Assembly (NCBI GenBank): GCA_013824215.1
Contig: PNNM01000011.1
Span: forward strand, 1 to 20,855
Source of the DNA: Coriobacteriaceae bacterium
GTDB lineage: Bacteria > Actinomycetota > Coriobacteriia > Anaerosomatales > D1FN1-002
Reading direction: 5' to 3'
Length of the DNA: 20,855 bases
Below, one piece after another: positions 15,411 through 20,855 of this stretch. Under the pieces are notes generated by a model, which worked only from the letters and a program-made list of their open reading frames with translations, was not told the DNA's origin and ran no database searches. How positions within the stretch are numbered: position 1 is the first letter of the stretch; the number at the start of each line of letters is the position of its first letter. The position numbers and the translations under genes were made by a program.

Positions 15411-15798
15411 CGGCAGCGTCCTTCACGGACCGCTTGACGAGCCGCACACGGCATTCCGCGCCGGCGGCTTCCAGCTCCAGTTCGTCGCAGACGGCCTCGA
15501 GGATGAATCGCGCGTACTCGCCGCGCTGGACGGCGTCATCGTCGGCGGCCCCCGTGCCCGTCACCGGCCCGGCCTCCATCACGACCTCGTCGTCCGCGAC
15601 GGTGAACACGATGTCGACCGCCACTCCCTCGTCCACGCGATCGCAGACGAAGACGAACGCCTCCTCGGCGGCCATCCGCATCTCCTCGACCTCGGCGAAG
15701 GTCATGCCCGCACGCGTGGCGAGGGACGACGCGGTCAGCCGCACGGTCTTCGCGTACTCTCCGCGCGCCGGGACCGAGAGAACAACTCTGTCTGCCAT
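15403..15798 (-). CDS. RsbW-like anti-sigma factor (degenerate HATPase)
   Basis: A 131-aa protein of the RsbW/SpoIIAB anti-sigma fold. The start is ATG 15798, with GGAGGGG upstream; a frame 17 codons longer lacks support. The sequence has the family layout: SVPARGEYAKTVR, helix LTASSLATRAGM, helix EEMRMAAEEAFVFVCDR (38-54), strands VDIVFTV and EVVMEAG, the late helix YARFILEAVCDELEL (95-109) and C-terminal VRLVKRS. The N-box Asn of active kinases (EAxxN) is replaced by Phe50, and the DxGxG loop reads EAGPVTGTG with no clear Asp. ATP hydrolysis or kinase activity is therefore doubtful. It overlaps the sigma gene by 8 bp and follows the DUF948 gene by 43 nt. The anti-sigma role is inferred from fold and adjacency; no STAS anti-anti-sigma gene lies in the window. 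Confidence 0.8.
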   Translation of the reverse strand: MADRVVLSVPARGEYAKTVRLTASSLATRAGMTFAEVEEMRMAAEEAFVFVCDRVDEGVAVDIVFTVADDEVVMEAGPVTGTGAADDDAVQRGEYARFILEAVCDELELEAAGAECRVRLVKRSVKDAAGA

Positions 15799-15800
15799 GA

Positions 15801-15807
15801 CCCCTCC
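15801..15807 (-). promoter_or_regulatory. Ribosome binding site deciding the anti-sigma start
   Basis: The minus strand reads GGAGGGG; the GGAGG core ends 4 nt before the ATG at 15798. It supports the shorter 131-aa protein beginning MADRVVLSVP over a start at 15849, which would lie inside the upstream DUF948 gene. Confidence 0.7.
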
Positions 15808-15841
15808 GGTTCGATGCCGGTTCGACGAGGTGGAACGGACC

Positions 15842-16201
15842 TCAGCCACGCCTGCGGCCGAGGGACGAGAAGATGCGCCCGAGTGCCGAGCCCGCCTCAG
15901 CGACGAGGCCTATCGGGGCGCTCACCGCGGCCTCGGCGGCTCGTGCCGTGGTCGAGACCCGCTCGGAGGCGTCCTCGAACCGCGTCACGATGCCGTCCAC
16001 GCGCAGGAGCTCGGCGTTGAGCGCGTCGACGGTGATCTCCGCCTTGTCCAGCAGGGGCATCAGCCGCGCGTCGAGCCGTGCGACGAACGTGCGCGCCTCG
16101 CGTGAGGCTCGGATGGCCTCGACGACGCCCCAGACGACCGCGACGCATGCGGCGGTCGCTGCCAAGACGAGCACGATGACCAGCACGCTCGTGACGTCCA
16201 T
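15842..16201 (-). CDS. DUF948-like single-pass membrane protein
   Basis: A 119-aa protein with an N-terminal membrane segment at about 5-27 (VLVIVLVLAATAACVAVVW). A helical region predicted to be coiled coil follows (about 33-90: ARTFVARLDARLMPLLDKAE, VDALNAELLRVDGIVTRFEDASERV), and the tail is basic (GRRRG). This is the layout of DUF948 proteins, often encoded near rarA and stress genes in Gram-positives; no biochemical role is established. ATG at 16201 has AGGAG 5-6 nt upstream. It lies 52 nt after rarA and just before the anti-sigma and sigma genes. The membrane and coiled-coil picture is visible in the sequence; stress-envelope involvement is inference. Confidence 0.8.
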   Translation of the reverse strand: MDVTSVLVIVLVLAATAACVAVVWGVVEAIRASREARTFVARLDARLMPLLDKAEITVDALNAELLRVDGIVTRFEDASERVSTTARAAEAAVSAPIGLVAEAGSALGRIFSSLGRRRG

Positions 16202-16253
16202 CTACGCTCCTGACAAGACGGCTGGGCGATGTGGACGAGTCTATCAGAGCCCG

Positions 16254-17567
16254 TCATCTCCGCGGCGCATCGCCGCTCCCGGGCGCGCTGGAGCGTTCGG
16301 CCTCCCAGCCTCGCGGCGATGGCGAGTAGAACCGGCGACCCGACAGCCCATCCGGCAGGTACGGCTGGTCCACCCGAGCGTCGGGATGATCGTGCGGGTA
16401 GAGGTAGGGCCCGTACGCCTCCGAGCCGGGCCGGTGCCTGTCGCGCAGATGCGAGGGTACTGTGCGCGCCGGCCCTTGGCGCACCTCCGCCAGCGCCGAG
16501 TCGATCGCGATGCAGCTCGCGTTGGACTTCGACGCCAGCGCCATGTAGATCGCTGCCTGGGCGAGGTTGATGCGGCACTCCGGCCAGCCCACCGACTCGG
16601 CGGCCTTGAAGGCGGCATGCGCGACGAGCAGCGCCTGCGGGTCGGCGTTGCCGACGTCCTCGGAGGCGAAGATCAGTATCCGGCGAGCGATGAACCTGGG
16701 GTCCTCCCCGCCGTGCACCATCCGGGCCAGCCAGTACACCGCCGCGTCCGGATCGCTGCCCCGCATGGACTTGATGAAGGCGGAGATGACGTCGTAGTGG
16801 ACGTCGCCCTCCTTGTCGTAGCCGAGCTGCCGGGTCGGGGTCGCCTCGGCGACGTCCGCGAGGGTGACCGTCGGCGGCTTCCCGCCGCGGCCCTGTGCTG
16901 CCCGCGCCGCGATCTCGAGTGTCGTGAGCGCCACGCGCGCGTCGCCCCCGGCGGTCAGCACGATCCTCGCCTCCGCGTCCGGATCGAGCGCCACCGCCCC
17001 GCCGAGCCCCCGGGCGTCCGCGACGGCCGCGCGCACGATCTCGAGCAGGTCGTCGTCGGTGAGCGGCACGAGCTCGACGATGCGGGAGCGGCTGACCAAC
17101 GGGGCGTTGACCTCGAAGAACGGGTTCTCGGTGGTCGCACCGATCAGCACCACTATGCCGTCCTCCACCGCGTGCAGGAGCGCGTCCTGCTGGGAGCGGC
17201 TGAACCGGTGGATCTCGTCGATGAACAGGATCGTCCTGCGCGCCGATAGCGCCAATAGGTCGCGGGCCGCGCTGATGGCCGCACGGACGTCCGCGACGCC
17301 TGAGCTGACCGCTGTGAGTTCCACGAACCGCGCGTCGGTGGCACCGGCGATCACGCGCGCGAGACTGGTCTTGCCCGAGCCCGCTGGGCCGTAGAGGACG
17401 ATCGACGTCAGCGAATCGGACTCGATCGCCGCTCGCAGGAAGGTGCCCGGACCGACGGCCCGGCGCTGTCCGACGAACTCGTCCAGAGTGCGAGGCCGCA
17501 TCCGGACCGCGAGCGGTGCAGCGGTCGACCTCGCCTCTTTCTCGGGATCTGCGAACAGGTCGTCCAC
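16254..17567 (-). CDS. rarA: Replication-associated recombination ATPase RarA (MgsA)
   Basis: A 437-aa AAA+ ATPase related to clamp-loader subunits; it acts at stalled replication forks and with SSB. Walker A is GPAGSGKT (60-67), Walker B FIDEIHRF with D117 and E118, and sensor 1 is N148 in GATTENP. The N-terminal DDLF...PLAVRMRPRTLDEFVGQ and the C-terminal tetramerisation domain (AFIKSMRGSDPDAAVYWLARM, RRILIFASEDVGNADP, YPHDHPDARVDQPYLPDG, GRRFY) are classic. The start is GTG at 17567, giving the usual short MDDLF lead; the ribosome site is poor (AGAGGTG about 13 nt upstream). It lies 19 nt after the lipoprotein gene. Its neighbourhood with aspS and hisS is the same as in many Firmicutes. 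Confidence 0.95.
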   Translation of the reverse strand: MDDLFADPEKEARSTAAPLAVRMRPRTLDEFVGQRRAVGPGTFLRAAIESDSLTSIVLYGPAGSGKTSLARVIAGATDARFVELTAVSSGVADVRAAISAARDLLALSARRTILFIDEIHRFSRSQQDALLHAVEDGIVVLIGATTENPFFEVNAPLVSRSRIVELVPLTDDDLLEIVRAAVADARGLGGAVALDPDAEARIVLTAGGDARVALTTLEIAARAAQGRGGKPPTVTLADVAEATPTRQLGYDKEGDVHYDVISAFIKSMRGSDPDAAVYWLARMVHGGEDPRFIARRILIFASEDVGNADPQALLVAHAAFKAAESVGWPECRINLAQAAIYMALASKSNASCIAIDSALAEVRQGPARTVPSHLRDRHRPGSEAYGPYLYPHDHPDARVDQPYLPDGLSGRRFYSPSPRGWEAERSSAPGSGDAPRR

Positions 17568-17586
17568 GAGGACGCGTGCACCTCTT

Positions 17587-18165
17587 CTAGCCGGTGGCGC
17601 GCCTCAGCTCGCGGTCGATGATCCCGGCGTCCACGGGACCGCGCCAGCGCCAGGTCATGAGCCCCTGACCGTCGACGAGGAGGATGAACGGCGTGTTGGC
17701 CACCTTCAGGAAGTCGGCCAGCAGCGCCGCCTTCGCGAGTTCCGGATCGCCGGCTTTGGATGATGGTGCGGCCTTGGCCATGTCGAACGAGACGAGCGCC
17801 ACGAGCCCACGGTAGTCGTCCAGTGCAGCGTCGATCTCGGCGCGGACATCGGCGGTCTCAGGCTGCGTCGAGTCGTAGAAGTAGATCAGCTGGGCCTGCT
17901 CGCCCTCGAGGTTCTCCATGACCGCGGTCGGCACGATCGTGGCGACGCTCGAGCCGGTCGGGAACGGAGCGACCTCGGTCACCTCGGTAGGAGAGCGGTC
18001 CGACTCAACGTCCGCACCGGTGGCGGCCGGCGGAGCGGGCGGCGCCTCGGCGGCGACGTCCTCGGCGGCCTGCTCGGTCGAGGCGGCGTCGCCACCGCCC
18101 CCGCCGCACGCGACGAGCGAGAAGGCCAGGAGTGCTACGACGAGTGCTACGACGAGTCTGCGCAT
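17587..18165 (-). CDS. Thioredoxin-fold lipoprotein lacking catalytic cysteines
   Basis: A 192-aa predicted lipoprotein. The signal peptide MRRLVVALVVALLAFSLVAC ends in a lipobox (LVAC) with lipidated C20, followed by a Gly run and an Ala/Pro/Glu linker to about residue 75. The rest has the thioredoxin-like order: strand LIYFYD (93-98), a helix from the active-site position, strand VALVSFD, cis-Pro loop NTPFILLVDGQG (157-168) and a final helix IIDREL. At the active-site position the CxxC motif is absent: the sequence reads DSTQPETAD (98-106), so dithiol redox chemistry is not expected. The start is ATG 18165 with GGAGGA 6 nt upstream; a frame opening at 18360 was rejected because it runs through the structured RNA region. 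It may act as a chaperone or binding protein at the outer face of the membrane; function unknown. Confidence 0.85.
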   Translation of the reverse strand: MRRLVVALVVALLAFSLVACGGGGGDAASTEQAAEDVAAEAPPAPPAATGADVESDRSPTEVTEVAPFPTGSSVATIVPTAVMENLEGEQAQLIYFYDSTQPETADVRAEIDAALDDYRGLVALVSFDMAKAAPSSKAGDPELAKAALLADFLKVANTPFILLVDGQGLMTWRWRGPVDAGIIDRELRRATG

Positions 18166-18171
18166 GCTGCT

Positions 18172-18177
18172 TCCTCC
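18172..18177 (-). promoter_or_regulatory. Ribosome binding site deciding the lipoprotein start
   Basis: The minus strand reads GGAGGA, 6 nt before ATG 18165. It sets the start directly before the signal peptide and excludes the 65-codon extension. It lies only 12 nt beyond the 3' arm of the upstream RNA helix. Confidence 0.75.
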
Positions 18178-18189
18178 GCTGGCGTCGAT

Positions 18190-18380
18190 GCGAAGCCCTG
18201 CCCTCGAATGCGGCTCCGACCGGGAGAACCGATCTCCCAGAAGGTGGGTGCCCGCACCGCCGGTTTCCGGCTTCCCCCGAGATCGGGGATACCCGTCTGC
18301 CGCGGAATGGTGAGGCTCCCGAGTCAGAGGTGTTGGTTCAGCCGCTGATGCCGGAGCCACACTCGAGGGCAGGACCCTGC
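18190..18380 (-). ncRNA. Structured RNA, 6S RNA (SsrS) candidate
   Basis: About 190 nt between aspS and the lipoprotein gene. The two ends, 18353-18380 and 18190-18217, can pair over 28 positions with one mismatch; the inner 21 bp contain only two G-U wobbles. Inside are further hairpins: 18222-18238 (GGGAGA/TCTCCC), 18259-18271 (GCCGG/CCGGC, AAA loop) and 18275-18288 (CCCCG/CGGGG). The 5' arm could alternatively pair locally with 18314-18319. A promoter-like sequence starts the RNA at the base of the helix. Length near 190 nt, paired ends and unpaired stretches inside fit 6S RNA, which binds sigma-A RNA polymerase holoenzyme. In Bacillus a 6S gene also sits by aspS and near rarA. Against: the interior is more branched than a classic 6S rod, and no terminator separates it from the lipoprotein, so it may be a leader or riboswitch instead. 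Confidence 0.5.
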
Positions 18381-18384
18381 AATG

Positions 18385-18413
18385 AGTGTACCCTCACCCC
18401 CGCGGGGCTACAA
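18385..18413 (-). promoter_or_regulatory. Promoter-like sequence for the structured RNA
   Basis: On the minus strand TTGTAG (-35, 18408-18413) and TACACT (-10, 18385-18390) are separated by exactly 17 nt. The predicted start, about 18377-18379, falls at the 5' base of the long helix of the RNA candidate. The spacer contains the palindrome CCCCGCGGGG. The match is moderate, but the placement is striking. Confidence 0.5.
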
Positions 18414-18444
18414 TCCGTCGCGTGCCTCGTCCGAGGCCGCACGA

Positions 18445-20214
18445 TCACTCGAGCCTCAGGTGCACGTCTTTCAGCTGGCGCGGACTCACCGCATCGGGAG
18501 CGCCCGTCAGGGGGTCGCCACCCGAAGAGGTCTTCGGGAACGCGATGACATCGCGGATCGAGTGCGCACCGGCGAGCAGCATGACGAGCCGGTCGAGCCC
18601 CAGCGCGATCCCCCCGTGCGGCGGCGCCCCGAGCCCGAGCGCCTCGAGCAGGAACCCGAACTGCGTCGCGATCTCGTCCTGGCTCAAGCCGAGGCGCGCG
18701 AGCACCCGGCGCTGGAGCGCAGCGTCGTGGATACGCAGGGTGCCGCCACCGACCTCGTTGCCGTTCATCACGAGGTCGTACGCGTAGCTCAAGACCGAGC
18801 CCGGGTCCGACTCGATGAGCCCGACATGCTCGTCGAACGGCCTCGTGAACGGATGGTGGTTCGCGCTCCACCGCTCGCCTTCGGCGTCCCACTTGAACAT
18901 CGGGAAGTCGACGACCCACAGCGCGTCGAAGCCCTGCCGCGGCAGGCCGAGTTCGTCGGCGAGGTGGAGGCGCAGGACCCCGAGCACCTCGTTGGCCAGA
19001 TCGCGCTCGTCCGCGACCATGAGCGCGAGATCGCCGGGGGCGACGCCGAGGCGCTCGCGCAGACCAGCCATCTCAGTCTCGGAGAGGAACTTCGCGATCG
19101 GCGACTTCACCTCACCGGAGGCGGCAAACGCGATCCACGCCAGGCCCTTCGCGCCGGCGTCGAGGGCCAGCTGGTTCAGCGCATCGATCCGCGAACGCGG
19201 CCAGTCGCCCGCGCCCGTGGCGCACACACCTTTGACGCAGCCACCCGAGCCCAGCGCGCCGGCGAACACCTTGAACTCCGAGGACGCGAAGACCTCGGAG
19301 AGGTCCGCCAGCTCCATGCCGAACCGCGTGTCGGGCCGATCCGAGCCGAATCGGTCCATCGCCTCGGCATATGTCAGGCGCGGGAGCGGCACCTGCAGGT
19401 CGTGCCCCGCCTCGCGCATCACCTCGCGCATGACGTCCTCCATCATCGCGAGGACGTCATCGCCCGTGACGAAGGACATCTCGATGTCCACCTGGGTGAA
19501 CTCCGGCTGGCGGTCCGCGCGCAGGTCCTCGTCCCGGAAGCAGCGGGCTATCTGGTAGTAGCGCTCGATGCCGCCGACCATGAGCAGCTGCTTGAACAGC
19601 TGCGGCGACTGCGGCAGGGCGTAGAACTTGCCCGGGTTCAGACGGCTCGGCACGACGAAGTCGCGTGCGCCCTCGGGCGTGGACTTCGTGAGTATCGGCG
19701 TCTCGACCTCCATGAACCCGCGGTGCCCGAGTTCACGGCGGAACCGCTGCGTCACGCGGTCGCGCAGCTGTAGTGCCGCCAGGACCTCGGGCCGGCGGAT
19801 GTCGATGTAGCGGTAGCGCATGCGCATCGTCTCGTCGGTCTCGATGCCCGCCTCCACCTCGAACGGCGGCGTCCCGGATGGGTTGAGGACCTTCGCCGAG
19901 TCCACGACGACCTCGATCGCGCCGGTCGCCATGGCGGTGTTCTCCGTGCCCGCCGGGCGCGCGTGGACCACGCCCTCGAACTCGAGGACCCACTCCGGCC
20001 GCACCTGCTCGGCGATCGCGAACGCGGGTCCCGAGGCGTCCGGGTCGAACACGCACTGGACGATGCCGCTGCGGTCGCGCAGGTCGAGGAAGACGAGGCC
20101 GCCATGGTCGCGGCGCTTGGCGATCCAGCCAGCCAGGGTCACGCGCGTGCCGGCGTCCTCCGCGCGCAGTTGGCCGCACGTGTGGGTCCGTGTCGAGTAG
20201 CGTGCGTCGAGCAT
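18445..20214 (-). CDS. aspS: Aspartyl-tRNA synthetase, probably non-discriminating
   Basis: A 589-aa bacterial-type class IIb synthetase. The N-terminal OB fold binds the anticodon (TLAGWIAKRRDHGGLVFLDL). The catalytic domain has FRDEDLRADRQPEFTQ (motif 2) and GIALGLDRLVMLLAG leading to DVIAFPKTSSGGDPLTGAP (motif 3 region); a GAD insertion domain lies between. His37 in RRDHGG and Gly89 in RPAGTEN match the residues known from non-discriminating AspRS (His31/Gly83 in Pseudomonas), which charges both tRNA-Asp and tRNA-Asn; discriminating enzymes such as that of E. coli have Leu in place of the His. ATG at 20214 is 65 nt after hisS; GGAGGG about 13 nt upstream is a rather distant ribosome site. 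The hisS-aspS order is conserved in Gram-positives. Confidence 0.96.
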   Translation of the reverse strand: MLDARYSTRTHTCGQLRAEDAGTRVTLAGWIAKRRDHGGLVFLDLRDRSGIVQCVFDPDASGPAFAIAEQVRPEWVLEFEGVVHARPAGTENTAMATGAIEVVVDSAKVLNPSGTPPFEVEAGIETDETMRMRYRYIDIRRPEVLAALQLRDRVTQRFRRELGHRGFMEVETPILTKSTPEGARDFVVPSRLNPGKFYALPQSPQLFKQLLMVGGIERYYQIARCFRDEDLRADRQPEFTQVDIEMSFVTGDDVLAMMEDVMREVMREAGHDLQVPLPRLTYAEAMDRFGSDRPDTRFGMELADLSEVFASSEFKVFAGALGSGGCVKGVCATGAGDWPRSRIDALNQLALDAGAKGLAWIAFAASGEVKSPIAKFLSETEMAGLRERLGVAPGDLALMVADERDLANEVLGVLRLHLADELGLPRQGFDALWVVDFPMFKWDAEGERWSANHHPFTRPFDEHVGLIESDPGSVLSYAYDLVMNGNEVGGGTLRIHDAALQRRVLARLGLSQDEIATQFGFLLEALGLGAPPHGGIALGLDRLVMLLAGAHSIRDVIAFPKTSSGGDPLTGAPDAVSPRQLKDVHLRLE

Positions 20215-20258
20215 GGCTGCGTGGGGTCCCTCCGTGGGTGGTCTTGCGGCAGGTAGCG

Positions 20259-20264
20259 AGTATA
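20259..20264 (-). promoter_or_regulatory. Possible -10 element upstream of aspS
   Basis: The minus strand reads TATACT, five of six matches to the sigma-A -10 consensus, 45 nt before the aspS ATG in the 65-nt gap after hisS. No recognisable -35 lies 16-18 nt upstream and there is no TGn extension, so it may be chance or only a weak internal promoter. Confidence 0.3.
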
Positions 20265-20279
20265 CGCGAGCGGGACCGG

Positions 20280-20855
20280 CTACGCCCCGCCCAGAGCGCG
20301 GGATATCTCGCCCGCCACCTCCGGCAACGCGACCCGCCGCTCGCCGCCGCCCGACATGTCGCGCAGCGTCACCTCGCCGCCCGCCAGCTCGTCGGGCCCG
20401 ACGACGACCACGAGCCGCGCGCCGAGGCGGTCGGCCTGCTTCATCTGCGACTTCAGCGAGCGTGCCTGGTGGTCCATCTCCGCCGCGACCCCCGACTCGC
20501 GCAGGACCGAGGTCAGCTCGAACACGTCCTCGGCGACGCTGCCGTCGACGCGCGCCACGAACACATCCGCCCGGGGCAGGGACGGCGGCTCCACTCCGGC
20601 GGCCTGCAGCGCCAGCAGGGTGCGTTCGAACCCTAGCGCCCAGCCCAGACCGGGCGTGGGCGGCCCGCCGTAGACCTCCATGAGCCGGTCGTAGCGGCCA
20701 CCGCCGCCGATCGCGTTCTGTGACCCGAGTCCCTCGTCGACCTGCACCTCGAACACCGTGCGGGTGTAGTAGTCGAGACCACGTACCAAGCGCGGCGCCT
20801 CCTCGTGCGCGATCCCGAGGTCGGTCAGGTAGCCCTTGACGCTCTCGTAGTGCTC
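20280..20855 (-). CDS. hisS: Histidyl-tRNA synthetase, C-terminal part
   Basis: The last 191 codons of hisS; the start lies beyond the window edge. The frame is open to the edge (EHYESVKGYLTDLGIAHEEAP) and continues into the histidine-binding signature LVRGLDYYTRTVFEV. The second HisRS motif is AIGGGGRYDRL. The C-terminal anticodon-binding domain follows, with DVFVARVDGSVAEDVFELTS, the strand-helix unit GVAAEMDHQARSLKSQMKQA, and RLVVVVGPDELAGGEVTLRD. The enzyme charges tRNA-His. No frameshift is seen in the part present. It precedes aspS by 65 nt, the common order. Confidence 0.95.
   Translation of the reverse strand, partial: EHYESVKGYLTDLGIAHEEAPRLVRGLDYYTRTVFEVQVDEGLGSQNAIGGGGRYDRLMEVYGGPPTPGLGWALGFERTLLALQAAGVEPPSLPRADVFVARVDGSVAEDVFELTSVLRESGVAAEMDHQARSLKSQMKQADRLGARLVVVVGPDELAGGEVTLRDMSGGGERRVALPEVAGEISRALGGA

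Noticed and set aside
18166..18360. 65-codon extension of the lipoprotein
   Set aside because: It would bury the signal peptide and covers the structured RNA; a strong ribosome site precedes the internal ATG at 18165.
18181..18380. Known riboswitch classes (c-di-AMP, cobalamin, T-box, glycine) in the structured intergenic region
   Set aside because: I could not find the conserved core sequences of these classes on the minus strand.
1..20855. CRISPR arrays, insertion sequences, tRNA or rRNA genes, prophage
   Set aside because: No regular repeat-spacer pattern, transposase, tRNA cloverleaf or rRNA sequence was seen; the window is compact chromosomal genes.

Overview
This is a gene-dense, high-GC window in which every gene I can support reads on the minus strand. 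Genes are therefore described here from high to low coordinates, in the direction of transcription. The order alaS-ruvX-mltG-aroE, the GC bias, frequent GTG starts and a SigB/SigF-type sigma factor suggest Actinomycetota, probably a deep or anaerobic lineage close to Coriobacteriia. That placement is inference from gene content; there is no rRNA gene to test it.

Layout. (1) 20855-18445: the 3' part of hisS, then aspS, whose anticodon-domain residues look like the non-discriminating (Asp/Asn) type. (2) 18444-18166: a 279-nt stretch without a gene. It holds a promoter-like sequence and a ~190-nt RNA candidate whose two ends pair in a 28-position helix. Its size, shape and place beside aspS and rarA suggest 6S RNA; a structured leader of the next gene is the alternative. 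(3) 18165-15403: a thioredoxin-fold lipoprotein without catalytic cysteines, rarA, a DUF948 membrane protein, and a degenerate RsbW-like anti-sigma protein. (4) 15410-10412: the sigma factor, an AI-2E-family membrane protein, alaS and ruvX, with gaps of 0-5 nt or short overlaps. (5) 10419-7013: mltG, an ABC ATPase and its permease, and a TPR-like membrane-anchored protein, all translationally overlapped. (6) 6999-3857: a YqeG-type HAD phosphatase, aroE (TTG start) and a PilB/GspE-type ATPase that overlaps aroE by one base. (7) 3856-1: a short intergenic region with a 21-bp-spaced direct repeat and a hairpin, then a four-gene cassette: roadblock/LC7 protein, DUF4388 protein, small Ras-like GTPase, and a membrane-anchored Pro/Ala-rich protein cut by the window edge.

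How they fit together. Most of the window is housekeeping: translation (hisS, aspS, alaS), DNA maintenance (rarA, ruvX), cell wall (mltG) and shikimate synthesis (aroE). The two regulatory points of interest are the sigma/anti-sigma pair, possibly with a 6S-like RNA upstream, and the roadblock + GTPase cassette directly after pilB. The latter resembles the MglA/MglB type of polarity switch that controls type IV pili in other bacteria. PilB and the DUF4388 protein also share an LG..LV-type (MshEN-like) helical repeat, so a c-di-GMP or scaffold link to the pilus motor is a reasonable hypothesis, though unproven.
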